From Bedellia somnulentella (lineage: Eukaryota > Arthropoda > Insecta > Lepidoptera > Bedelliidae): a stretch of 64,000 nt of DNA. Position numbers and translations under genes: made by a program. The stretch covers positions 5,766,001 through 5,830,000 of the forward strand of contig OY755181.1 in the NCBI GenBank assembly GCA_963576735.1. The letters are read 5' to 3'. Below the pieces are notes generated by a model. It did no database searches. It was not told the DNA's origin and saw only the letters and a program-made list of their open reading frames with translations. Each line of letters opens with the position of its first letter. Positions within the stretch are counted from its first letter, which is position 1. This document shows, piece by piece, positions 30,871-41,680 of the stretch.

Positions 30871-33597
30871 AGCCTGAAGTTAAAATTAGGGCAGATGTTA
30901 AGAATATTGATACAAATTTTCAACTCCAATCCCAACAGGTTTATTTTTTTCGATGATAAGAGCAGAGTGAACTGAGTTTATCTGAAATGTTAGAATTTAA
31001 TTGTTTTCAGATGCGTGCTAAGAAAATATTACCAAATCAAGGTTTTGTCCCTGAAAGTTACGATTATAACGATAACTTTACAGAAGTTTGAATATTTCAT
31101 ATTCTTCCATCATCATCAAGTTAATACCAGTTCTTTAAACTATGTCATTATTTTAGCAGCACTTATTTTGGATACTGACCATCACTTCCCACATTTTAAT
31201 TTAAAATTCGTTAATGAATTTTGCAATTGAAGTTCGATTGCATTGAACACAAACAATAAGTTAGCGTGTCAACACAGTGAGTCCAGATTCGATTTAAATA
31301 ATTCGATTAAAATCGGTTCCGTTCCCAAACACAATCGTACTCATGATCGAATCAATGGCGAGCGACGGATTGTAACCAGTGCCACTTTACGATATCCGGA
31401 CAACAATTGGTACAGACAAATGCTGATCCACAAATTTGAACCTTGCCACATTAAAAATAAAGCATTTTCACTCCATCCTCATTTTATTTCAACATCTACC
31501 TTATAAATTGTTGTAGTATTGTCATAGCCATTACATGTAATGTTCCCATCTATAGGTATATGTCTAGAAGCCTTTATCCAATTTAAACCGAGTATATTGA
31601 ACTTTGGCGGGTATTGAAAGTTAATTTTGTCCATAGCCTTTATCTTTTTATACTTGTCTTTTTGAAATAAATCTATTTTTACTACTGTCATTGCATATTT
31701 TTCTACAATTTAATTAACTAAATATAAACTACTTGATTTGTGAATTTATGATAAATAAAAAGAACGGATATATTCATTAATAAATTTATAAATATTAATA
31801 ATAATAAATTAGGTATACATAAAATATGGCTTGTAATCCTAACTCTATAATTATAAATAAAACATAGATTTAGAAAGAAATTCGAAAACATAAGTATTTA
31901 CTTGGTTGCAGAAGTTGTTGTAGTTGTAAACTACTTAGTCTGTATTTTTATTTATCAGTTAGTATAAAAAACATCAAGTGCGTTTAAAGCATAAAAGTGG
32001 GTTTAAAATGTAAACAAAAAGCACAAGTTAATAAATTACAACAGAATATTCTGCTGTCTTGAGCTGAACTGCCCTCAGAACTTGAGAAATAAAGAAAAAC
32101 TTTTCTTCTCGGTCTTAAAAGAAAATGTTTTTATAATTTCCCTCAAAATTGTTCTTTGAAGTTTTTGTTAGAAAATTTCAACTTCAATTGTCTAAGAAGT
32201 GGCGTTAGATTTGCAAACTTTATCAAAATGGAACCTTTTTGAAAGTTTCCACTCAAATTGAAACCGTTAAATGCCGGAACCGTGTTAATGACTTCCGTTT
32301 TATCTGTAGCTGAATGAAAAAAAAAAACGATAGTAATAATGATACTTTTAAATTAAAATGTCATTGTTTTAAATAGAAAAGAAGAAATTTTCTGAGAGAG
32401 ACGTTGGGGGACTTGACTGACTGGCTTGAATCAGTGAATTAGCAGTGCAGTCAAATATTGTTTAAGATCTGACCATATTTAACGTTTTAACCTTAAATCT
32501 CTGCTTTTCAATACTTACAAATATGTGACATCAGATAGTTTAATTTTTTCTTTTTTTAATATGTGACCTATTAGCTATTTTTGTATCAATATATTTTCGT
32601 CTGGCATATATCGCAAAATTGGTTTAATACTTAACTTACAAAAGTAGTTTAAGGCTCTAACAAGAAGATTTAAAAATTATATTCATCTTAAGAATTAAAA
32701 AAAATCTTTTAAAATGATTTTTAATTAATTAATTAATTTATTTATTTATTATATAAGGATTATCAAAGTAAATAAGGCCAATAACAGATGATCACAAGTT
32801 AAAACAAGATACGATTAATAAAAATAGTTTCAACTTATCGTACCTTCTTTAAATGTACAAAATTTCATTATTAGATTATATGAGATAATCAATGTTTATA
32901 TGTTTTATGTTATGTAATTTATTTTCAAATATCAATTTTATAATAATGTCTCAGGCTGATTAAACCTGTTTTTCACTTAATAAGCAAAACTTGACAGTAT
33001 TCCATTTTGTGATAAGTACTCTATTATACTGTTTAGATTAAGCTTACTTTATATAACTTTAGCATTACGTCAGTTGACGTCATTAAATTCTAATTCCGAG
33101 ACTAAAATTAGTGAAAAAAATTAAGCTTTTAAAACGGTAGAAGTAAATTGAATGTTTTTGTTTTCAAACTCCAATCACCTAAACAGATACTCGTACTATT
33201 AATATTAAAAAGGCCCAACGACGAGGCAGAGTTTGTGAAATGCTTAAAAGTTCGAGGGTCTAGTCTAAGTTGGCGACCTTTCTACTTCCGAAAAGTGGAT
33301 TGACATAAACAAACTTTGCGTAATATTTCAAAGTGGATCCGAGCGAAAATAATGTAGTTCTTTTTGGTTTGTCTCATATTTCCTAATGTTCGAGTGAAGA
33401 GTTTCGAAATGATGACTTGATTAATTACAGTTAAAATAATACACTTTGGCATTCCAAATTGTTATAAAGATTTTAACGATACAACGATAATTTCACATTA
33501 TTAAATAATTTGCCTAAATTCGAAGGGAAAATTAATGTCTTAAAGGATGCTCTTTATGAATACATTGGGTCTGCTGTGGGAAGTGGACAGTAATGTA
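30871..33597. other. AT-rich, probably intronic, nothing recognised
   Basis: No Gly-X-Y coding sequence or other exon seen. (AATT)n occurs near 32720-32740. The 87-codon frame at 31243-31506 lacks an ATG start and has no motif. Confidence 0.4.
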
Positions 33598-33745
33598 GAT
33601 TTTTTTTTATTTAAACACTTTATTGCATACAAAACAACACACAAACAGTATATTACAGAATAGGTACAACAGTATATGTACACAAAGGCGTACTTTATCG
33701 CCTTAACGCGATTCTTTCAGTCAACCTTTATGGTGAGGAACAAAT
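33598..33745 (-). mobile_element. LINE 3' UTR with poly(A) tail
   Basis: On the minus strand, GGCGATAAAGTACGCC is followed by GTGTACATATACTG, then GCAATAAAGTG as polyadenylation signal and an A-rich tail (T-run at 33601-33609). It resembles 3' ends of lepidopteran poly(A)-tailed LINEs, though I cannot name the family. Confidence 0.55.
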
Positions 33746-33849
33746 AGACAACTCTTTAAATTTATTTTTAAGTTAATTAGAAGATGTGCTCATAAAAGGC
33801 AGTCGGTTTGCCGCAGGCCCATGCAGAGTAAAGTATAACATAGCATTAG

Positions 33850-33930
33850 TGAGAAGATTGATAAATGATGAAAAAAAATATATGTGATTTATACTGTCTC
33901 CCCTAATGGAATAAATGGCGTTAATATGTT
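33850..33930 (+). mobile_element. Family L LINE 3' end, degraded
   Basis: GAGAAGATTGATAAATGATG and CTCCCCTAATGGAATAAATGGCG fit the L C-terminus and hairpin, with deletions. Confidence 0.5.
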
Positions 33931-34603
33931 AAGAAAACTGTAATGATTTTCGCCTAAACACTGAAGCTTCGCCGCTTAAAAACTGAAATATGCTTAGCAC
34001 CATTCAGTAAGTAAGGATTTTAATTAATTATTTTATTTTAATTCTTTGTATAAAAACAACTCCTTTGCGTTCAAAACGTTGTTCTACAAACTTCCTCAAT
34101 TAAATTAAGAGGTTACTTATAATTCACATTTCCCATAAAGCTAGCTTTAGACCAATCAAAATCACGCAATACAAGAGATACAATTTAAAGCGTATCTTAA
34201 AAATATGTAACGAAATTCCAATCCAAAGTTCTGTTTACACAATCGTGCTTGAGGCTAACTCCAGCCCTATTCAATGTTGATTTATGATCTCACAGCTCAC
34301 TGAGTGCTCCAACAAAACAAATGTTTCCATTTTAATTATGCTTTGTATTTTTATGTTGAGTTTTATCTATGTTCTTTGTTTAGAGCGCGTTTTGCATTTA
34401 TGAAGCCGCGCAATTTGCCTGCGGTAATAGCGGGCTGAATACACAGTTTATTTGGGTTTATATCATTAAAAATAAGTCTACAAAGTTATTTTAAAAAACG
34501 ATAATTTTATTAATAACGTTATAATAAAAATATGATGAAAAGTTGCATCCTTTTATAAATAGAAATCTTCTTATAGAATTTTAATAATGATATTATTACA
34601 TTT
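33931..34603. other. no supported gene
   Basis: Mostly AT-rich. 34380-34445 is a patch of higher complexity (GAGCGCG, AGCCGCGCAATTTGCC) that could be a regulatory element, without further support. Confidence 0.3.
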
Positions 34604-34667
34604 TTTTTTTTCATTTCATAACATAAACATATGTTATGTTATGTTTATGTTATGAAATGAAAAAAAA
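34604..34667. repeat. 27 bp perfect inverted repeat made of SINE-tail sequence
   Basis: The arms (34604-34630 and 34641-34667) contain CATTTCATAACATAAACAT and its inverse, with a 10 bp loop. ATAACATAAACAT is the tail motif of family T in reverse. Confidence 0.8.
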
Positions 34668-35404
34668 CAAAGAACCTAGTATTTTCTAAGACTTTCACGA
34701 TTGCACATTACCAGTAAAACAACCATTAACACGCGATTAAATATCCCAAAATAAATAATTGTTTTAATTACAAAGTCCCTACCAAAACATTTTAATATAT
34801 TGATGCATCATTTTAGAATATAATATTAAAATAGAAGTATATCTCTTTTTTCATATCGTGTATACTCGTACTTCTATGAGAAAAATATCGTTCGTCGCAC
34901 TAAATAATGGTAATTTGCCGTGACTGCGGTTAGCAAAACTTATCTACTTAGTAACAAAGTTCCTTTTCATCAATATGAAGTTTTGTTTTCATACAGTCTT
35001 TTAATTAATAGCATAATTGTATATTAATTCTCTTAAAGCACGTGATAAAGTTTTTGAAAACGCTTTTCTTTCTCAACTTCTGCCCTATTGCGGCATATAT
35101 TGAGTTCAGTTTGAAGCTTCTTAGTTCAAATGATGCTATAGAAAATGTCTTGCTTGGTTTTTTATGAAATAGTAATGTACAAATATCTACTTTATTTTAT
35201 AAAATTTATTTATTTCTATTCCTAAAGTAGTAATAGGGTGGAAAAATATGTTTGACGCTCAGTAAAAATCAGTGCTGTGAAGTAAAACTTACAGCTTTTA
35301 CTGGGTCATTAACTTTTCGCAATAGCTTATGTCATTTTGAAAGAAATTAAAGTAGAGTTTTCTCAAGCCAATTCTGCAAACAAATTGCTTAAACATTGAC
35401 TCAA
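34668..35404. other. AT-rich, nothing recognised
   Basis: No gene or repeat identified. Confidence 0.35.
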
Positions 35405-35610
35405 ACTCAAACTTGTCACGCTGTGAATCTTCAAGATATTACTTCTGAACAACACGTAAGCTATTTGTCACCTGGTTTTCAGAGTACAGCTTTTGACAGT
35501 TTATTCTCGCCATATAAGGCCTATCGCCGCTTTGTACGATCACACTATCACATACCTAAACACAACTCAGTTTGATGTTGAGCTATCATTGATGTAGTTT
35601 GTATAAACCA
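35405..35610 (-). mobile_element. Family T SINE, degraded
   Basis: CTTGTCACGCTG, TATTACTTCTGAACAACACG, GTCACCTGGTTTTCAGAGTAC, GGCCTATCGCCGCTTTGTACG and CTAAACACAACTCAG follow the order of T on the minus strand. The head is missing. Confidence 0.7.
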
Positions 35611-35944
35611 TTTAAACGATTCATCTTTCACAAAAATAGATCTAAACCTAACCTAGATCTAATCAAAACCTCCATCACATTTACAAATATAAGCCCTGAA
35701 ACTACCAGATTGGTAAAAGCTATCCACGTGAGGTGAAATCAGGGGTCGATGTCAGGGTCCGGGATATATCAGGCAATAAAGAGGGAAGTGGCAATAACTG
35801 TCGCGTTGACTTGCCCGGACGAGTTGTGGCGTTTCATTTAAAACGGGTTTGGGTTCCGTAGTCTCGGGTTCGGTTTGTAGAGCATTTTATATAGAAAAGC
35901 TTAAAGTAAAATTTTGGGTGCTATGTATTATTATTGTCATAAAA

Positions 35945-36200
35945 TATCATAGCGTAATAGCTCAGTGGGAAGTAGCACCGCCTCTCAAGCAGGGAATGAG
36001 TCCGAACCCTGCGTCGGACCTACACCAATGTGTTTTTTTCTAAAGTCATATCTTTGGTTAATTTATCATGGTTCTTGAAGTTGTAAAATTCACATGGTCA
36101 TTTTGTATACTTAGCCATGTGACAGTGTATTCATACTAAAAAAGCGATATCCATGCCCTTCACCATGTTTAGGTACTTTGAACACCAGGTAACATTAATA
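35945..36200 (+). mobile_element. Family T SINE with tRNA-like head
   Basis: Box A-like region TAATAGCTCAGTGGG near 35954 and box B-like region GTCCGAACCCTGC near 36000, then the T body from ACCTACACCAATGTG to CTTTGAACACCAGGTAAC. The terminal hairpin is lost. The head is the best preserved tRNA-like region of this family in 30-40 kb. Confidence 0.75.
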
Positions 36201-36310
36201 AATAATTATATACGGACATATTATATACAGATCAAGTTAACCCCAAACTAAGCAAGACTTGTATTATAGGATACTAACTCAACGATATATTTTATATTAT
36301 ATAATACATA

Positions 36311-36557
36311 ACATAAACATAAACGTTCACGCCGAATATCCCCGAAGGGGTTGGCAGAGGTACTAATACTTCTGAACGTCACGTGACTTTGTCACCTGGT
36401 GTTCAGAGTACCCACGTTTTGCATGGACAGTGTACTCACGTGATAGGGGGCAGGCCTATCGCCGTTTTGTACGAATACACTGTCACATGACTAAGTACAA
36501 CTCAGCCATGTGGGTTTCCTCACGATGTTTTCCCTCACCATTAACAACCATGATAAG
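36311..36557 (-). mobile_element. Family T SINE, 5'-truncated, 13 bp target duplication
   Basis: Minus-strand copy with tail ACATAAACATAAACG and hairpin CCGAATATCCCCGAAGGGGTTGG. The body ends at ACCATGATAAG, without the tRNA head. It is flanked by TATATAATACATA at 36298-36310 and 36558-36570. The truncation together with the duplication shows LINE-type insertion. Confidence 0.93.
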
Positions 36558-36570
36558 TATATAATACATA

Positions 36571-36884
36571 TATAAAAAACACACCAGCATAAATAATGGT
36601 GTAATTTCTCCCGTTTTCCCAAAATTTCCCAATATTCCCCTTCACTACTCTGTTGAAAAGTATACTATAACCTTCCCAGGAGTATGAAGAATAATTGTAC
36701 CAAGTTTCGGTAAAATCCGTCGAATTGTTTTTATTTCCATAAGGAACATACAAACCAACAGACAGACAGACAGACAGAAAGACAGCCAAAAATTTTACTG
36801 ATTGCATTTGTGGAATCAGTATCGATCACTAATCACCTCCTGGTGGTTATTTTGAAAATATATTTCATGTACAGAATTGACCCC
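36571..36884. other. no supported gene
   Basis: Contains a (CAGA)-like run near 36760-36780 (ACAGACAGACAGACAG). The minus-strand frame at 36541-36807 crosses it and part of a SINE and is not called. Confidence 0.5.
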
Positions 36885-37050
36885 TCTACATAACATAACA
36901 TAAACGTTCACGCCGTTTATCCCCGAAGGGGTTGGCAGGGGTACCAATACTTCTGGACTCACATGGCAGCGCCGTCTTGTGTCCAGACAAGGTACCCACG
37001 TTTTGCTTAGACAGTATACTCACGTGATAGGGGGCAGGCCTCTCTACAGA
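36885..37050 (-). mobile_element. Family T SINE, 3' part
   Basis: Tail CATAACATAACATAAACG, hairpin CCGTTTATCCCCGAAGGGG, then GGTACCAATACTTCTGGAC paired with GTCCAGACAAGGTACC, the second hairpin subtype. It stops after CACGTGATAGGGGGCAGGC. Confidence 0.88.
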
Positions 37051-37397
37051 TTTATTATAAGTATAGATAATGTCTACAAACCGCGAGACTTTAGAAAGTG
37101 TATGTCTATGTATGCCAACACTTTTATAAAACCATGGCAATACGGAACCCAATGCCGAAATATATTCAACTTTTTCACTGGACTAGAATTTTAAACGAAT
37201 CTTTTTAGGAAATTGATGGGATCGAGTTTTGTACGGTTTTTACGTTTAATACTGACACGAGTTTACGCCTATTGGGTCTTTTTATAAGCGTGAATCATTC
37301 CGTGAAAATGTGTTGAAGTTAAACAGTTGGAGTAAATTCATTGTAACAGCTATAAGCCAATTCAGATCTGATGAACTACGTTATGAGCGATAAAAAA
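37051..37397. other. no recognisable feature
   Basis: AT-rich sequence between the T and S copies. Confidence 0.35.
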
Positions 37398-37411
37398 TAT
37401 CATTAATTTTA

Positions 37412-37627
37412 CATACACAAATATGCTCACGGCTATAAATCCCTAGAAGGGGTAGCCAGAGCTAAGGAATTAGAAATTTCTGATGGTGAGATAAAGGTTG
37501 TTGGTGATGGGTCTCCAACCGCATCGCCCAAAAATCACTTTAAATCCCCAATACTGTTAGTCGCCTCTTACGTACACCGACCGGAAGAAATGGGGTAGTG
37601 CTATTCTAAGCCGACACTACACAGCTT
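37412..37627 (-). mobile_element. Family S element with internal deletion, 14 bp target duplication
   Basis: S body missing about 35 bases between GAAATTTC and GATGGTGAG. It is flanked by TATCATTAATTTTA at 37398-37411 and 37628-37641, the longest clean duplication of the family here. Confidence 0.93.
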
Positions 37628-37804
37628 TATCATTAATTTTATTCTCATATACCAGAGACAGAGCATTAAGTTAGTTGGGTTTTCAATTCTACTCTCTTTT
37701 ATAAGGCGTAAACTGATTGACAATCCAATATGAATTAAAATAATATATATAATAGTTTGTAATAAAAAAGTGTAATATTAATCTTGGAAATATTGAGTAA
37801 ATAT

Positions 37805-38010
37805 TGCCGTGTAGTGCCGGCTTTGAATGTCACTCCCCCTTTTTACCTTCTTACGAATGGGGCTTTTTCTTGGGCCATTCGTTCGGAGACCCATCACTAA
37901 CGATACTTTATTTCCATCATCTTGTTTCCTATCAACTTCTTACTGTGGCTGAGGATTTTCTAGCTTTACAGCTCTGGCTACCCCTTTTTGAAATAATGGC
38001 CGTATGTAGT
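37805..38010 (+). mobile_element. Family S element, diverged
   Basis: GCCGTGTAGTGCCGGCTTTGAATG through GAGACCCATCAC, TTACTGTGGCTGAGG and CTGGCTACCCCTTTTTG, ending near GGCCGTATG. The tail is lost. Confidence 0.75.
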
Positions 38011-38216
38011 CTTAGAAGTTTATCTTCTGGAATTCATAGTCTTACACAGCTATATTAACAGTAATATGCAAAGAGAACGATAACAAATGCATATATTAAC
38101 GATAGCTTCATAGGTTAAGATAAGGAAGGCTCTAGATATATTTGAATAAAACAATAAGTGAACTGAATTTCTAACAAAAGCCCAATCAAGAACGAGGGAG
38201 CAATAATAAAATTGTA

Positions 38217-38471
38217 CATACATACATACATACATATACTCACGGCTATAAATCCCTTAACGGGGTAGCCAGTGCTTTGGAATGAAAAATTCCTCAGCCA
38301 CTTTTGGAAGTTGATTGGGGAAAAGATGGTAATAATAAATGTTTTTGGTGATGGGTCTCCAACCACATCGCCCAAAAATCACTTAATAAGCCCCTATACC
38401 CTTAGCCGCCTCTTACGATCACCCACGGGTAGAAATGGGGTAGTGTTATTCTAAGCCGACACTACACGGCT
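38217..38471 (-). mobile_element. Family S element, full length, 7 bp target duplication
   Basis: (CATA)n tail and the complete body of the CCCGTGGGTGATCG subtype. AATTGTA is at 38210-38216 and 38472-38478. Confidence 0.92.
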
Positions 38472-38524
38472 AATTGTAGTTTTTAATTTTATAACATCAA
38501 GGTCACTGCAAATGTAACAAACGC

Positions 38525-38685
38525 TTCCTCAGCATACTCAACGTTATAAATCCCTAAAAAAAGGGGTAGCCATAACATCGATTCCCGCCTGTGTCGAAGT
38601 TTTTCTTTTCTTTATTTATTCTTTATTTATTAGTATTAATCTCCACATGAGGTTTTCATGATCAAAAAGATTTAAATTATGTGAT
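38525..38685 (+). mobile_element. SINE U body fragment joined to an S fragment
   Basis: 38535-38572 is an S 3' hairpin on the minus strand (TATAAATCCCTAAAA). From 38579 the sequence matches the box B end and body of the SINE at 38834-38990 (CGATTCCCGCCTGTGTCGAAG, then CTCCACATGAGGTTTTCATG). Confidence 0.7.
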
Positions 38686-38833
38686 AGTTAGGCGTTTTCA
38701 TCATTTGCATTCTATCTGAAAAGATGGACAAATGGCCTTCCGAATTAGTTAAAATTCAGAGGTAGGAAACGCAAACACTACTTAAACGTTTAAAAGAAAT
38801 AAAGGATAGAAGAATTTCGCGCTGGTAGCCATT

Positions 38834-38990
38834 GACACGGTGGCTCAATTGGCAGAGCGTCGAGGCGTATACCCGAGGTCGCGGGTTCGATTCCCTCCTG
38901 TGTCGAAGTTTTTCTTTCCTTTATTTATTCCTTTTTTATTAGTATTAATCTCCACATGAGGTTTTCATGAACAAATAGACTTAAATTAGC
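38834..38990 (+). mobile_element. tRNA-derived SINE (family U)
   Basis: The tRNA-like head is 38834-38904. A 7 bp acceptor stem GACACGG/CTGTGTC, D stem GCTC/GAGC, box A TGGCTCAATTGG (38841-38852) and an exact box B GGTTCGATTCC (38884-38894) are visible. The anticodon arm pairs imperfectly. The head runs straight into a body (AAGTTTTTCTTTCC to GAGGTTTTCATGAAC) that is repeated at 38579-38685 and, inverted, at 43678-43745. This makes it a SINE and not a tRNA gene. Confidence 0.75.
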
Positions 38991-38994
38991 CATA

Positions 38995-39190
38995 GCTCCA
39001 CACTAAGAAAAACTTCCGACACGTTTGAAAACTGAGGGGGAAAAAGTTTGTAAAATAAAGGGTGTTGGTAATAGGTCTCCAACCGCATCGCCCAAAAATC
39101 ACTTTAAAATCTCCAATACTCTTAGTCGCCTCCATCTATTACCCAAGGGAATAAATGGGGAAGTGCTATTCTAAGCCGAAGCTACACAAC
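38995..39190 (-). mobile_element. Family S element, diverged
   Basis: Minus-strand match from the CTCCACACTAAG region through GTCTCCAACCGCATCGCCC to CTAAGCCGAAGCTACACAAC. The tail is lost. Confidence 0.75.
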
Positions 39191-39254
39191 ATAGGTAGGT
39201 AAATAATATACAGACGTATTTCACAGATCGAGAAGCGGAAATAATAGAAAGGAT

Positions 39255-40660
39255 GGTTATGGCATATAGGGTGGGTGTACCAGTCCCAAACCAGGTACCA
39301 GTGGTTGTCCATTTGCGCGTTGAATTGAATAAATTAAGGAATCTAACACACATTTGACTATTCCTGTTGTTTTATTAGGTTGCCTAAACTGTCACCCACC
39401 CTTTAAACATCGTTTTTTAGAATGAGAAAGAAATATATAGGATGGGTGTACCAGTCCCAAACCAGTTAAGAACAAATTTTTACTTTGAAGTGCTCTAACT
39501 CAGTACTATGCAGCGTTATATTAAAAACGTAATAATAAAGCGTTTTATTACTTATTAGAGCTGAAATAACGAAAGTGTATTCGAATCAATAACATTAGTT
39601 TTTTTATTTATTTCATCAAGTAAACAAAAAAGGGGAATGTGCCTAAGTTTGACCAGTACGCTCCAATCATTGACCGTTTTTACACCAATAGTTGACCAAT
39701 GAAAGATTATGAAAAAACTCATCTAAATTAAAATAAAACACGTTTATTATTTAGGTACTGACTTTTTTTTTAGTTGAATTACTTTAATTAACATAGTATT
39801 ATTACAGAAATATACTTTTGACTTTATTATTATTTGTAATCACATAACACAGCCGCTTTTCGTACTAGGTACTTACTTGGAATCAAATGAATCAGTCTCA
39901 TTAATAGCATTATATTATTATGAAATATTTTAATCAAATAACACAGTAGAGTAGGTGCTTAGAATTATATAAATCTGTTAAAGAAAGCTGTTAAACCATT
40001 TTCGCCCTGGAATTCCACCTTTAAACGGAGTATCCCTGCCGTCTTTCCGTATTATTTCGGCAACTGTTTCTAATAAAGATTCTTTTGTTATGGGGATTCC
40101 CTTCCTTGCATTTGAATTAATCCACTTAGTTAACAGCAACTCTTCTTGTGGGGTCAAAATAGTTGGTGGCCCCATTTTCCGTTGAACAGGATGTCTCATT
40201 TTGAGTTTGTTGATGACAGTCGAGTGTGGGATATTGTAATTTCGACATGTCGATCTTATTTTAGCGCCCTTACTAATTTCGTCGAGACATTTCATTAAAT
40301 CCTCTTGTGAATATTGAAAAAAAATTCTCTTTGGTGGCATTTTCAATCTAAAACAATCAGAAATACCTAAAATAAGTGCATTATTTTGGTGCTCCTAAAA
40401 GAAATATATAAGACTGGTCATCCATGGGAACACACTCTGTGTACCAATAGCAAACCAGTGGTCAATTACTAGGACACACTGTTCAAAACGGCTGCCTATG
40501 TAACGTCTAAAATCCTAAGCTGTCAAATTCAATGATCGCCATAGAAAAAACTGTAAAAAAATAAAACACCATAGACAACCAGAGGCAAACCAGCTGGTCA
40601 ACAATAGGTGACCAGTACAAGGTGTGTTCTAGTAGTTGACCACCTAATAAACTACTGTAA
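39255..40660. mobile_element. remnant of a pogo/CENP-B-type transposon, limits approximate
   Basis: Surrounds the transposase fragment at 39978-40340. Both flanks hold many copies of ACCAGT, AACCAG, TGACCA and TGGTCA. GTACCAGTCCCAAACCAG occurs at about 39277 and again near 39449. Inverted GGGTGGGTG and CACCCACCC lie at 39270 and 39393. Clear terminal repeats and a TA duplication were not found, so the limits are estimates. Confidence 0.45.
39978..40340 (-). pseudogene. pogo/Tigger-type transposase, N-terminal DNA-binding part only
   Basis: About 120 codons from ATG at 40340. The start is preceded by a good splice acceptor (TTGTTTTAG, ending near 40349), so an upstream non-coding exon is possible. 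Residues about 1-50 form a Psq-type helix-turn-helix (YSQEDLMKCLDEISKG, YNIPHSTVINKL). Residues 60-120 begin a CENP-B-type second domain (LTPQEELLLTKWI, GIPGRKWFNSFL). The frame stops where family members continue into the catalytic DDE region, which is absent. Such proteins bind DNA. This fragment could bind but not transpose. A domesticated short gene is possible but unproven. Confidence 0.7.
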
Positions 40661-41609
40661 GGCGTGGTTTTTTTCTAAAAATAATAGCCCACAACACTTC
40701 AATGTACACTAAAGTATTAAAATAATATAACTTGGTGACATCTATGACTGAAAATAAAGGGATTATAAAAGATTTCACTCACCATGTCTATATGCACTTC
40801 TTACTGTAATGGCGGCCGGAAGGCAAATGAACGAGACACTGGTCTGAAGAAACATGCAAGACAGCTATACATCACAACTGTTCAATTTCATATTTACATT
40901 GGAGCTGGTATTTTCAGGCATAATTCTTGATTTTGAAATTTGGAAATTGAGATAGTTTTTCTAATGTTATAATAAATTTTATTTCCAATTTAAATATATT
41001 TTTTAATATAGGTAGGAATTTATAATAATAAAAAGAGGTCAGCAAGATTACACAGAACAAATAATTTTAATACTATTTTTATACTACTAGTTTTATTCAC
41101 AGTAATTATTCAATATATTTACAATTTCAGTATGAAACTTAAATTAAAAATACATATTGAAAAGCATCTTTTTCTGTTTTCAGAACGTTATAAATATACC
41201 AAATTTTCCGTAATTTTCGTAGCCACAACATGAGAGCCTCATTATTTATGCAAATTAGCTGCTAAATAGAGTGCCTTAGGGTTCTGTTTTGTTTGCGGAA
41301 AACGTAATTAGCTCCCGGAATTGAACGTTCCGTGTTTTCTTAGAAAATATACTTGATTTTGAAATAAAACTGAACGACGATTTGTTTGAAAATACATTGA
41401 GAGTATAATTTAATATTAAATAAAATCTCTTTTTTCAAATACAAAATAAAATAGTCACTTTTTTGGATGGTAATGTAACGCAACAAAATGTGACTTGTAT
41501 ACTTGAAAATTTAAAAATGATTTAGTTTATAAAACCAATATACATTTTACTTTAATGAAAAACATATATTACTTATGTGTCTTCTCTTATGACTTAAGAT
41601 AAGAAACAC
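40661..41609. other. no supported gene
   Basis: AT-rich. TTATGCAAATTAG near 41247 is an octamer-like motif, a single occurrence. Confidence 0.35.
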
Positions 41610-41680
41610 AAGTAATTTGGTTAATTTATCATGCTAGTTAACGGTGAAGAAAAACACATGGCTGAGTCATACTTTGAGTT
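41610..41680 (+). mobile_element. Family T SINE, small fragment
   Basis: TAATTTGGTTAATTTATCATG and TTAACGGTGAAGAAAAAC, then ACATGGCTGAGT, the mid part of T. Confidence 0.6.

Noticed and set aside
31007..31020. possible second exon of the membrane-protein gene after TTTTCAG
   Set aside because: Joining at this acceptor in phase 1 meets a TAA after two or three codons.
31243..31506. 87-codon frame in the intron after the membrane exon
   Set aside because: No ATG start, no phase-compatible acceptor for the 30740 donor, no Gly-X-Y pattern.
38834..38904. tRNA gene
   Set aside because: Good acceptor stem, D stem and box B, but the anticodon arm pairs imperfectly and the sequence continues into a body that is repeated elsewhere. 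Called as a SINE head.
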